A stretch of 64,000 bases of DNA from Ditylenchus dipsaci (Eukaryota; Nematoda; Chromadorea; Rhabditida; Anguinidae). Position 1 is the stretch's first letter; each line of letters starts with the position of its first letter. The stretch is taken from NCBI GenBank assembly GCA_004194705.1, contig SADC01001204.1, forward strand, positions 310,001 through 374,000, read 5' to 3'. Positions 50,221 through 61,400 of the stretch are shown here, piece after piece. Under the pieces are notes generated by a model. The model searched no databases, was not told where the DNA came from, and saw nothing but the letters and a program-made list of their open reading frames with translations. The translations under genes were made by a program, and so were the position numbers.

Positions 50221-50399
50221 GGTTGTCGAATCGAGCGCTCGATTCCGAACTTTTCACTCGAAAGTTCGAAAAATTTCGAATTTCGAGCGCTAGGAAATTT
50301 CGAATGTCGAATCGAGCGCCTGACTCGAAAATTTCGAATGTCGAATCGAGCGCTCGACTTAAAAATTTCGAGCGCTCGACAACGGCTGTACCGAAAAGG

Positions 50400-51715
50400 T
50401 AAAGAAATATTTGGTAAAAGGCACATTTGGTAAAAAACTTTTTGGTAAAAAAAATTGGCTCTCTCCTGTTATATCCAAACTGTTACATCTAAAAATGGTT
50501 CTAGTTTTATCCGGTTCTCGCCAAAAGTTTCAGCAAGGTTTTAGCCTTTTAAGTTCAATTTATTTATGATACAATACTTCAGGCTTTCCCTCTAATACTA
50601 TTTGGAAAATAACAAAATTTAAAATGAAAAGCTAGAACCGTGCTAGAACTTTTGGCGAGAACCGGATAAAACTAGAACCATTTTTAGATGTAACAGTTTT
50701 GGATATAACAGGAGAGAGCCAAAAAATTTGGTAAAAGCACATTTGGTAAAATTTTCTTTGGTAAAGGCAAATTTGGTAAAAAAAAATTTGGTAAAGGCAT
50801 ATTCGGTAAATTTTCTTTTAGTAAGGCACTTTGTAGTTGTTTTTGTGTCAAAGACCTTCTTATTCCAACTTTTTCTTCTCTTTCCCTTTCTTTCTCCAGG
50901 TTTCTATATCTATATCATCCCAGTAAAATTCTTCTTAATTATACTCATTTTTTCTAACTTAAAATTATGTGTTAGATTAGGTTTGTTAGGACCGAAATCA
51001 ATATTTTACCCACGCAAACCCCAAAATGTGCGGTGGTTACCTCCTGGTCAGGTGGATGTCCACCTGGATGGCCTTCAAAATAAAAATTTCTTTATAATAA
51101 AAAATAAACCATTTTTTCTTACTTAAAATTGTGTGAGGAATTCGGCTTATTAAGACCAAAAGTGCGACTTTAACTACCAACTCCAAACCTGGGTGGCTAC
51201 CACCTGGACAGGTTGATATCCAGGTAACTCCAGAGTAAGGGTAAATTCACCAAATGCCCTGAAAAGTCAAACGCCTGTTTTTTATATCTTTAATTGGTCA
51301 AAAAGGTATGCGCTCAGGTGAATTCGAACCAGCGACCTAAATCAACCCTTAGAATTACTAACAACCCATCATGCAGTGTGACCAGACCAAGTGGTCGTCC
51401 ACTTGGATCAAAAAATTTTTTCACGTTTTCGGGTTCCAAAACAATTTTTCTGCACTAATTCGAGCATCCCGAAGATGGTTTGACAGTGGTAAAATCACGT
51501 TTTACCGAGAAATTTTTGAGTTATTGCTAACGATTCATTTGATAAATACTGTCATAAAAATTTTTTACCAAATATGCTTTTACCAAAAAAAATTTACCAA
51601 ATATGCCTTTACCAAAAAAATTTTTACCAAATGTGTCTTTACCAAAAAAATTTTTACCAAAAAGTTTTTTTACCAAATGTACCTTTTACCAAATATTTTT
51701 TACCTTTCTCAGTAC
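50400..51715. repeat. GGTAAAAGCACATTTGGTAAA repeat clusters and nested foldback
   Basis: TTTGGTAAA-type units (50402-50450 and 50730-50830) are answered by inverted TTTACCAAA units at 51565-51710. A clean foldback (50453-50727; arms GGCTCTCTCCTGTTATATCC and inverse) interrupts the left cluster. The region between (50830-51560) holds CAGGTGGATGTCCACCTG palindromes and half of an AAGTGGTCGTCCACTT unit. Confidence 0.6.
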
Positions 51716-51744
51716 AGCCCTCGACAACCCTACTCTTCAACGGA

Positions 51745-53220
51745 AAAGCTTTTCCTTGCTGCAAAAAGACTTCTTTTGCTCCCAAAGGACCTTTTTTGCT
51801 GCTAATTTTTTTTGCTTCAAAAGGACTTTTTTTTGCTCCCAAAAGACTTTTTTGCTGCAAAAAGACTTTTTTTGCTGCTAAAATGCTTTTTTCTGCTGCT
51901 AATTTTGTCTGCTGCAAAAAGACTTCTTTTTGCTGCAAAAATACTTTTTTTGCTGCAAAAAGACTCTTCGTGCTGCAAAAAGACTTTTTTTGCTGCTAAA
52001 TTACTTTTTTTTGCTGCTAAATTACTTTTTTTTTTGCTGCTAAAATACTTTTTTTGCTTCAATTGTTGTTTTGCTTCACATGCCTTCTTCGCAGCATTTT
52101 TCACTAGAAATATCAATTATTATACATATTTTGTGGTCAATTTGTCCACAAAAATTTTATTGTCACTTAGGAACGAATAAACCATGCTAGTCAACACGAA
52201 ATTGTGTGTTGAAAAAAGTCTGTTGAGATCAAAATCCTGTTTTGACTAACTAGAATCTCAATACCCTGGGTTATTTATGAAAAAAACAGTACCCACTTTA
52301 AGGTAGTCGCCACTTATGCACTTCAGGGGCGGGGAGGTGGAGGATGGATGTGCACATTTTATAATAATTTGAGAAGAGTGTTTAAAGTTTAAACATCTTC
52401 TAAGTAATTGTTTTACGCAAGTTTTTAAGTTTTTATTTAATTTTTGCCCCTGAAATGAATAAATACCAGGTAATCGACGTTAAAATTTAAGGAATCATTC
52501 AGATTGAGCTTATAAATAATTATATCCTGCCTAGAACAGTGCCTCGAGTACTTTAGTGTATATGAAAGGTCGGTTTTGTCGCGAAATTTTGAGGCTGTAC
52601 AGTCAAACCTCTATATTGCATCCCGCAAGGACCGGCCCTGCCCGGATGCAATATAGAGAGTAATAATAGGTTATTTATTTTCCGGCCAACCAAAACAAGA
52701 AAAGCGGATGCAACATAGAGGTGGATGCAATATAGAGGGTTGCTATTTAGAGGTTTGACTGTACTCAAGTTGTCCAGCCGGAAATAAGTGACTACCTAGG
52801 TTTCGAAAGTGTGATTAATTGACCTGTGGACAAATTGACGCGTGGAAGAATTGGCGAATGCACGAATTGACCGTGGACAGATTGACTGTAGACGAATTGA
52901 CCACAAAATGTATAATAATTGTATAATGATGGATATTTCTAGTGAAAAATGCTGCGAAGAAGGCATGTGAAGCAAAACAATATTTGCAGCAAAAAAGTAA
53001 TTTAGCAGCAAAAAAAAGTCTTTTTGCAGCAAAAAAAGTATTTTTGCAGCAAAAGAAGTCTTTTTGCAGCAGACAAAATTAGCAGCAGAAACAAGTATTT
53101 TAGCAGCAAAAAAAGTCTTTTGGGAGCAAAAAAAAGTCCTTTTGCAGCAAAAAAAATTAGCAGCAAAAAAGTCCTCTGTGAGCAAAGAGAAGTCTTTTTG
53201 CAGCAAGGAAAAGCTTTGCC
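51745..53220. repeat. Inverted arrays of GCTGCAAAAAGACTT units
   Basis: About fourteen TTTGCTGCAAAAAGACTTTT / TTGCTGCTAAATTAC units at 51750-52065 are mirrored by about eleven inverted units at 52980-53215. Between the arrays are a GTCAATTTGTCCAC word cluster and the pogo-type MITE at 52597. The long ORFs here are translations of the repeat. Confidence 0.75.
52597..52763. mobile_element. pogo-type MITE (CAGTCAAACCTCTATATTGC)
   Basis: TACAGTCAAACCTCTATATT and the inverse ...AGAGGTTTGACTGTA, with GGATGCAATATAGAG internal repeats. It lies in the spacer of the inverted GCTGCAAAAAG arrays. Confidence 0.85.
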
Positions 53221-53239
53221 CCTCTTCAACTATTCTTCT

Positions 53240-53477
53240 TTTGAGGGGCATACTCACCTGTTTAAATTTGTCCCCGCCAATTCAAAAAATTTTCCAAATC
53301 ATTGGACTTCTGTAAATATTTTTCGGCTTGGTTTCTAACAAAACAAGGCCTAGAATTTAATTTTAGGTGTAGTTTTGTTAGAATCCAAGTTAAAAAATCC
53401 GTACAGAAGTTCAATGATTCAGAAAAAAGTTTGAATTGGCGGGGACAAATTCAAACATGTGAGCATGCCCCTTTAAA
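53240..53477. mobile_element. Foldback MITE (GGGGCATACTCACCTG)
   Basis: The left arm GAGGGGCATACTCACCTGTT plus TTGTCCCCGCCAATTC is mirrored by GAATTGGCGGGGACAAATTC and GTGAGCATGCCCCTTTAAA. A fragment of the same arm occurs near 15955. It lies about 170 bp before the TAM41 gene. Confidence 0.75.
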
Positions 53478-53649
53478 ATGTCTATGAATTCACCGTTTCT
53501 CGAGTAGGTTGTATACCCGGGCATGTCCGTACTATTTCATTGCCGAATATTTTGAGTGCATCTCGTCATGTGACTGTATAAAGCTGTATAAAATTGTTTT
53601 GCAACAAATAAAAAATAATTATTCTAGTACTCATTGGCAAGAACAAAGC

Positions 53650-56600
53650 ATGAACATGCCAAAATTTCGTATTAACTTTGCAAACCAGTAAGTTTCTTTT
53701 TAATTTAGAATGCCGGATCAAGAGCCCCAGCAACACTCGGAAGATTACCATCGCGAGCTTATCGATCGCCTTCCTCTGAAGCATGTGGAATATGCATTCG
53801 CCTATGGTTCGGGTGTGATTACTCAGCAAAATGAGAAGCGTGAAGAAAAGATGGTCGATTTTGTGGTTGTCACCAAGAATTCATTGGATTTCCATCGAGA
53901 AAATCTTCAAAAAAATCCTAAGCATTATTCCTTTCTTCGGCGCTACTCTGGTGCAGCTCAAATCACCTTGATGCAGGCAAGGGCGGCAAGGGTCTATTAC
54001 AACACTATGGTAAAGTCAAGGGGACGTCTCATCAAGTATGGTGTTATCGATGTAGGCTTGAAAAAATATCGCAATTGCGTCCAAAATTTTGATGCTTTTT
54101 TAGATGGAAGATTTAAAAACTGATCTGCTCGACTGGCAATGGTTGTACCCCTTTTAATTTTTTAAGTTTTAAATTCAATTTAAAGTTTTAAATTTAATTT
54201 AGGTTGTATACTGCAGGCAGGCTACACAAACCGGTACTCGATGTTATAAAGCCAAGTGACCAGTCGTTAAAAGATGCTATTGTGGGGCTTTTTAGTTTTG
54301 ATCGGTGAGCATATGAGTGTCAATAATCTGTTCAGGTTGAGAACCGAAAGAGTGCCATGCAAGTCGCCTTACTCCAGCTACCTGACTACTTTACTTTCGA
54401 GTGAGCTTAATTGCACCAGATTTTCTTGACTCTATACTTTTCCTATCTAGACAATTATATGCACAGATCGCTTCTATATCTTACACGGGAGATTTTCGAA
54501 TGTATTTTGGTGAAGATCGGCAAAAGATACCCAAATTGGTGATTGGAGGTTAGATTTACTTAATATCAAAGGAGGGGTGAAAGCTGTTAAGGAGATAGTC
54601 TCAATACGAAAGGATTCATCAAAATTTTGTGTTGTTTAAATGTAGTTTTAGAGCAATATTTTGTCGACAACTTGGTGTTGAAATGTCGGACAAACTTTTG
54701 CAGAATTAAAAGCTGGCTTAGTATCATCAATATCAGAATTTTGGAATTTCTTCGAAAAACGCCCTAAAACGGAAAAGGCGAAGGGAAAAAACCATTGAGA
54801 AAAGGTTGATCAGTTTCTTGTTAAATTTCGATTGTTAGGGCATTTTTTGAAGGAATTTTTTAATTCTGATATTTATGATGCCGAGCGAACTTTTGATTTC
54901 GCACAAGATTGTCTGAAACTACAACACTGGATTGTCGACAAAATATGGCTCCAAAACCAAATGTAAAAAACGCAAAAATGCAGTTGGCCAAAAAAGTACA
55001 ATTTGGTCATTTTTCGTCAAAAAGTGCCATTTTTCCAGTGCTTATTGATTTTTGAGCACCAATAAAACATTTTGACTAAAAACTTCAAAAATAAAAAAGA
55101 TTTTGGGTCCCGAAAAAGTTACAAATCTTTTTAATTAGTACAGTTACATCCCCTTCTCCAAAACCATATTTGAAAAACACAAAACTTGGAATAATCCTTT
55201 CGTGTCGAGACTATCGCCTTAACAGCTTTCACCCTCCCTTTAAAGGGGCATGCCCGTGCGTTAAGGCGCGAACCAGCAGTTTTTTTTCGAATTTTTTCGA
55301 ATCGTCCCATTTTTCACTCGTTCTGCGTCAAATCTGATATAGGTGACCTTATACTGCTTTTAAAAACTAGACGGAAAACTTAAAAAATCTAGACGAGAAC
55401 GAATGTAAAAATTTATCGAGAAAGAAAAGAACTGCTGGTTCGCGCCTTTTCTCCCAATCGGGCACGACCATGCACCTTTAAGATGTTAGAGACAGAAATA
55501 GTGTAATTTTTCAGCTATGGATCAGTTTATGTAAGGTCCACTTTCTTATACAGTCAGTTTTCGAGAGTCATCCTTTAAGAGTTTGTTCCCGATTACCGTC
55601 CAGCGCTCTTTCGATCTCATTTTGGTGTTTTACTAATCATGATTCGTCAGTCTGGTTGCAGGCATTGATATTTTACCCGTCTTTTTGGATGTACAGGGTG
55701 TTTCAAGAATTTCGCACACTTTTGAATCGCCATAGCTTTTTTTATAGACCGAATTTTCGAATTCTGTAAACGCAGATCGACTCAGAATTGAAAAGCAATA
55801 TTTTTGGTATAAAGGTCAAAAACACGATTTTTGCTTGGCCCCCCCTGTGTTTCGGGTCCTGGACTGTGGATGGTCTCTGGATGGGCAAGGCCCAAACCAC
55901 AGTGGGAACCAAGCGAAAATCGTGTTTTTGACTTTATATACCAGAAAAATTGCTTTTCAATTCTCAGTCGATCTGCGTTTACAGAACTCGAAAATTCGGT
56001 CTACAAAAAAGTTATGGCGATTAAAGAGTGTCCGAAATTCTTGAAACACCTTGTGTAAACAGACCATACGATTAAGAGGTAAGAAAAGTGTCGGACCCTA
56101 GAACGGTGGGGTCGGTGGCGAGAACGGTTTTAGGGTGACGTTACATTAAGAGCCGACCGTTACCGGTTATATTGCTTAAATTATCTTCAGGCAGACATAC
56201 GTGCCTTTGCTTTCCGAAGATCCGAGGATATTGACGCATGGTACTCACCAACAAATTGAGCAAGACAGCAGTAGTCCAGCCATCTACCATAGGTTGAATC
56301 TGCTTCCTTCTTCGGTTCTCAATGGTTTGTGTGATTTCTACAGTCGTTTGGATCTGAAGGTAGCGTTTATAGCAGTGTATTATCTTGGGTTTATGTTTAA
56401 GTAAATTTTTCTTTTCTAAGCTCACTAAAACATTATTCATAGGAGCGTGACATTGAAGAAGTGGTCTTCTCTATGGCTCATCGTCATGACGTTTCTCAAA
56501 GAGTGGCCGATTCCGTGGCAAGTATCGTTGCACCAGCTTCTCGTTGGCAATCTCTCAAAAATGTATGTTTGTATAATAAATTTATTGAGTGTAGTCACTA

Positions 56601-57586
56601 GATGCGGTGTTTTTTTGCAAAACAGGTTGATTACTGTATTTCTTCTACAGTCAAACCTCGATTTAGTGGCACCCCAAAAGTTCGTTCCCGCCTAGGGTCC
56701 GACACTTTTTTTAGCCTAATTTTCAAAATATTTTATCGATTCTGTTATGACAGTCTGGTCGCAAATATCGTGAGGATTCCGATTTTGCCGATCGTTTTTT
56801 GAAAAGTAAACGAATTTTGGGTTAAAAAAGTGAAACCTCCATATAGTGGCACCTGTTTTCAAAAAAGGGGTGCCACTATATCGAGGTTTTACTTTTTTAA
56901 CCCAAAATTCGTTTACTTTTCAAAAAACGATTGGCAAAATCAGAATCCTCACGATATTTGCGACCAGACTGTCATAACAGAATCGATAAAATATTTTGAA
57001 AATTGGGTTAAAAAAAGTGTCGGACCCTAGGCGGGAACGAACTTTTGGGGTGCCACTAAATCGAGGTTTGACTGTAATAGCACCAACCAACCCCCCCCCC
57101 CCCCCCCCCCAAAAGTTATTAGAAGACGACATGAAAATCAGAATTTGATGCATTCGATCTCGAGATTTTCGGGTGCTCAACCAAGTCCTGAGAAATAGGA
57201 TCGGTAGAGCTCGTGATACTCAATAAAATGCAAGAAACAGATTTGCAAAATATTTATTCTGAGCTGTGAGATATAGGCCCTCAAAGTTAGACCAGGGAGT
57301 TATTAGAAGAAATACGGTATTCGGGTTATCGGTAATTGTCCAGTGCGTCTCACTTGCTACTATTGTCTTAATATGCTGTCCTGGCCCCTTATAGTCCCTT
57401 GTCTTCAAAAATACATACTTGTTTTTTTGAGACCACTTAGATATTGCCGATGTTAAAAAATTGTAGAAGTCAGGCTGATTCTTTGGTTCAGGCTTTGTTT
57501 TTTTTCAGGCACGCACTGCAGGAGTCGTCAAAACCGTGCTCTATTCATCCTCCAAAATACTGAAGATGTTGAGATCGATCAGATAG
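53650..57586 (+). CDS. tamm-41: TAM41 mitochondrial CDP-diacylglycerol synthase
   Basis: Makes CDP-diacylglycerol from phosphatidic acid and CTP on the matrix side of the inner mitochondrial membrane, the first step of cardiolipin synthesis. Nine exons: 53650-53687, 53709-54051, 54104-54141, 54203-54304, 54336-54400, 54451-54548, 56191-56359, 56443-56562, 57509-57586, about 350 residues, normal for the family. Motifs: YAFAYGSG nucleotidyltransferase loop, the acidic MVDFVVV strand, HYSFLRRYSGAAQI, GRLIKYGVID, WLYTAGRLHKPV, SYTGDFRMYFGED, and ARTAGVVKTVLYSS at the end. Two donors (54304, 54548) need one extra G to keep frame. Intron 6 (1.6 kb) holds three foldback elements and intron 8 a nested pair. 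AATAAA at 57691-57696. Identity is firm; the junction into exon 7 is the least certain part. Confidence 0.9.
54568..55240. mobile_element. Foldback element in TAM41 intron 6
   Basis: GGGTGAAAGCTGTTAAGGAG and TAGTCTCAATACGAAAGGAT at the left are mirrored at 55195-55240. The inner arms pair loosely through TTTTGTCGACAA. It abuts the TTTAAAGGGGCATG MITE. Confidence 0.7.
55239..55482. mobile_element. TTTAAAGGGGCATG MITE in TAM41 intron 6
   Basis: TTTAAAGGGGCATGCCCGTG on the left and ...GACCATGCACCTTTAA on the right. Its inner sequence is a close, reverse-oriented match to the copy at 26849-27092. Confidence 0.85.
55692..56057. mobile_element. Tc1/mariner-type MITE (ACAGGGTGTTTCAAG)
   Basis: TACAGGGTGTTTCAAGAATT at 55692 is mirrored by TTCTTGAAACACCTTGTGTA at 56057. 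The arms are about 160 bp with a short loop (CTGGACTGTGGATGG). Confidence 0.85.
56632..57320. mobile_element. TACCGTATT-type element, interrupted by a pogo-type insertion
   Basis: The left end TACTGTATTTCTTCTA (56632-56647) continues, after the insertion at 56648-57074, as ATAGCACC, then a run of about 22 C, and ends AGAAGAAATACGGTA at 57320. It lies in TAM41 intron 8. Confidence 0.8.
56648..57074. mobile_element. pogo-type MITE nested in a TACCGTATT element
   Basis: CAGTCAAACCTCGATTTAGT at the left and ...AAATCGAGGTTTGACTG at the right, flanked by TA on both sides. The arms are about 160 bp, with GTGCCACTATATCGAGG sub-repeats at the loop. Removing it and one TA rejoins the outer element. 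Confidence 0.9.
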
Positions 57587-58060
57587 TAATAATTCATATT
57601 GGAGATTGTTAGGCTCGTAGAGCACGTTTATCATTATTGTCTGTATACATGTAAAATCAGTAACTGTACTTGGCGTCCAAGGTGCTCATAAATAAACTTT
57701 TTGCTTCTGCTATATGTCTTCTTTATATTTTGTGAGAAAAAAAGCTGGGGATAAGTGGAGATCTCAGCCTAAGATTTAATCTGTCCAGCAGACTCAAAAC
57801 TTTCTCTGTTCACTCATTTTTATCTCAACGCATCGCAAGGAAGCAATGAGGTTCGCCAGCTTTGTTTTCTATTTAGCTAAAACAAACAATTTATCCTGTA
57901 AGCCAGCAAGATATGAAGAGTTGAGATGAGCAGTGATAAATCTAAAAGTTAGAGACACTGTGCGTTTGTCTATCAACAAGAGGTGTTCTTGTTGTAAAAA
58001 AAAACTTATTCAGGCGCTCTGCCTTCTTTATTGTTATTGCTTTTGATTTAATTTACCAAA
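57587..58060. other. Intergenic spacer, no gene seen
   Basis: It holds the TAM41 polyA signal (57691-57696) and no recognised repeat family. Confidence 0.4.
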
Positions 58061-58171
58061 ATGAAGTACAAATTTTCTCTTACGAAGATGTTGACTGTAG
58101 AGTTATGCCGAGAAGATACAAACCAATCTTGGGGGTTTTCAGTGGACTACGTGAAAGGAGTTATTAGTCAT
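58061..58171 (+). CDS. Probable first coding exon of a PDZ-domain protein
   Basis: ATG at 58061 opens a 37-codon exon ending at a GTGAGT donor (58171/58172) in phase 0. The protein is KYKFSLTKMLTVELCRED, then NQSWGFSVDYVKGVISH. The 'x-V-x-L-x-R-x-D-x-x-x-WGFSV' pattern is how many PDZ domains begin, with WGFSV in the carboxylate-binding-loop position (as in PDLIM/Zasp-type proteins). Later exons were not found in the window; if they exist they lie beyond the Mutator-like element at 58447-62285. Family assignment is tentative. Confidence 0.45.
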
Positions 58172-58372
58172 GTGAGTTGTTGTTTAAACGACTTTCTTTT
58201 TAAATAAAAAAGCAATACAAACAGATAATTTTTATATAATAAGTGAATCGAAAGCTGTTTTTGAGGACCATTGCTGTATACGAACAAAATGCCGTGCGTG
58301 ACACAATAGTCTCGCGCCACAATAGCCTCACGCTATAATATTCTCGACAAATTTGAATCGAATTGAGTTTGG

Positions 58373-58446
58373 TTAATCATTTTTTCTGTGGCAAATTTAC
58401 TCTTTTTTGTAGCAAATCCGATTTTCGCCTGTAGCACATATAGTTG
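58373..58446. mobile_element. Left part of a split foldback element
   Basis: GGTTAATCATTTTTTCTGTG and GTAGCAAATCCGATTTTCG match the left end of the foldback at 39240-40165. The copy is cut by the Mutator-like element and resumes at 62296. Confidence 0.75.
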
Positions 58447-61400
58447 GGTCGTAGCCTTTAGGCCCTTTTTTCCATTTGTGGAAAAAAGGGCCAAACGACT
58501 TACGTAAGTCGTTTGGCCTTTTTTCCACTTTTTCAAATTCGCGCCTTTTTCATTTATTCAATTAGTTTTAAGATTGTTTTTCAACTTGCTTTTCTTCTGA
58601 ATTTGCCGAAATTTTTATAGGGATGGGCAACTGACCGACCATTTCAGAATGGGCCACGAGTCCAGGCATATGGCCAGCCAAGTATGTCCAAAACCAGGCT
58701 ATTTTCACAGTCATTTCTGCCGTAGATTTATACAGTTCGAAAATATGCCACAATCACTAAGTAAAAGTGTTGGTCAAATTGTCGTCTATTTTAAAATGAC
58801 TCAGCCATATTGCGCCACACGGCCATAACTCAACCCTAGTCTTTTCACATCTTGTCCTTTTTTAAGATGCAATCCTTTTCTTGGTCTAACCCATGTGTGG
58901 TCGAGATGCTGCAAGCTTTAAAGAACAAGGAAGTTTCGGTAGCGGATGTAGTTCAATTCTTCAAGAAAGACTTCAATGTCACAAAAGGAAAGCAAGCAAT
59001 CTACAACCATATGCCAGCAACTGTCTCAGCGGATATTTTCTTGGGGACAATGATGTCATGTAAGTAATTTGACCATAAAGCAGCATGTATTTTTCATCTT
59101 TAGCTGTCTTCAATCCAAATACGGAAACAAAATAAAAGCAGTTAGAGAAGGAAGCAAGTTTCGCGTTTTCAAGAAGAAGCAAGAAGGTATTTATGAATGC
59201 ATTGACTGCAGGAAGTTAGTACTTTTAGTAAGGTATTCAAAGAAATTTGTAATTTTAGCACTGACGAAGATGATAGACCGAAACCATTGCCAACACTGAA
59301 GGAAAAATATGGCTGTTATATGCTGAACAAAGGGATTCATCCTAGCAATTGTTTTCTGTGGAATCAAAATGAGGTTAGCGACAATTTTGCATAACTGTGT
59401 CATACTTACAAAAGACGTATAGCTCATCGCTAGGAATATTGATCGGAGAATGCGCGAAGAAGTGCAAGCCAATCCTTCCATGAAGCCTCAGGAAGCGCAT
59501 GAAAAGGGACAGCGAGAAGCACTCGAGCTTGCTAAAGACTCCGGCCAGACAGGAAAAGAGGAGGATTCAATAGCCGTACTCTTTCAGCCATGGCAAGAAG
59601 TTCGGAACAATTACTATCGAAGACGCAAGATGGCTGGTTGCACTGTCACGAACCGTTAAAGCCACCGCAGATGTACCACAAGACTTATCGTGCCATTGTC
59701 ATGGGAAGCGACGAAAGGTTTGAAATGATTTTTTCTACAATTTTTTTTGAAGTTTTAGATGGCTCTCACTAGCTGATGAAGAGACAGGGTGATCGTGTTC
59801 GCTGCAGATGATGATTACCGAGCGGCTGCCGAATGCACACTGCTGATGGCGGATGGTACCTTCGATCTATGTCCAAAGAAATTTTCGCAGATATATGTCA
59901 TCCACGGATTGGTAAGGATTTTAGCATGCCCTGGTGTTCTCATTAGTTTGCGTTTAGTTCAAGGGAGAATGGATAGCACTCATGACATGCGTTATGAGAA
60001 ATCGTGAGAAGTTGTCGTATGCAGCCATTTTCAATCACTTGCAAGCAAAGTGGACGGAATTAGGCATCAAATCGGTCTTTGAGGCATTCCACTGTGATTA
60101 TGAGAAAAGTGAGATGATGTCTGCGGTCGATTCGTTTGGAGTCAAGGTGAATTACCAGTTTTTGCAAAGGTTATTGAGCATAAGTGTTCAGAAAATTCGT
60201 GGTTGCCTCTTCCACTACACAAAAGCGATTATGCGCAAAGTGAGCGAGCTGGATTTAAGTTGGAATATGAAATGAAGGATGACCTTTACAAGCTGATTCG
60301 CCTCGTGATGACCTTGCCTTTGCTGCCAAAGGATCAAATTGTGTCTTTATGGAACGAAGAGTTGAAGGAAGATTTGGAGCTTATTGGGCGAAGACCTTTT
60401 GCGACTACTTCGAAAACTTTTGGCTAAAAATGACCGCGACCAAGTGGAACTTCTATAGGCTCAAACATCGAACGACAAACATTTGTGAGTCTTATAATGC
60501 TTTTCTGCAAGAGTAAGTGTTCCTACTTACAAAAACGTAGTATTATAAAATTCATTAGGCGACATGGAGCCCTACGCCGTCCTGGGTTCACTCTTCTCTT
60601 CCAATTCCTGCAGAAGCTACAGTATCAGCAAAGTGTCCGTGTTTTACAGCTGAGGCATGGATGGAAACCTCGACCAGCAAACAAACGCTACGCAGAAATG
60701 AACGATCGACTTCAGAAGTTGTGGGATGAATATGAGGTAGCAAAATATTTTATTTTTTGCAATATTTCCAATACTTAGAATGACACTCAACACGCTATGC
60801 ATGATACCAGCATTTTGCCAAATACGCTGAAGTTTCTCTACGCTGCCAGTCATCTGCTCGCCACCGCTGAAAAGAAAGGACAGAAGATTGCCGCTAAACG
60901 AAGGTTTAAGCAGCTAAAGAAGCGAGTTGAACGATTGTCCATTTTGGCTGCAAACAAAGCGGAAAGCCGGGAAAAAGAAACAACGTTAAAAGAAGGAGCC
61001 ATCCAAAAGAAAGAATCAATCGAGTTATTCAGAAAGTCTCAGCACCAGCACGCTCTATCCATATGTGGGAAAAAGAGAAGCCAAAGAAGTTTCTTGATGT
61101 TCCAGCCAATGGTCATTGTTTCTATGGGTCTGATTTTGGAGACTGGAGACCGATTGAATTTTTGTTTAGATCAGTCGCTTTGATCGTCTACCGGGATTAT
61201 AAAGAACAAGCACGTGTCCGCAAAGAATTGATGGATTTTCTGCACAGCAATTGCGACTCAAAGTGGACTAGATGGATCTGCCCGAGAGACGAAGTCGATG
61301 ACTACATCAAGCTTCATCGCACAACTCCAGATGAAGACTTTTGCGAAAGAAAGCACTGGGGAAATTCATCACTGCTCATTCTTGCCGCCCGTCTATACAA

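Noticed and set aside
51371..52180. Several 90-144 residue frames rich in Lys, Phe and Ala
   Set aside because: These are translations of the TTTACCAAA and GCTGCAAAAAGACTT repeat units.
57085..57112. Run of about 22 C
   Set aside because: It is probably a simple homopolymer inside the TACCGTATT element. Its exact length cannot be trusted given the run-length problems in this window.
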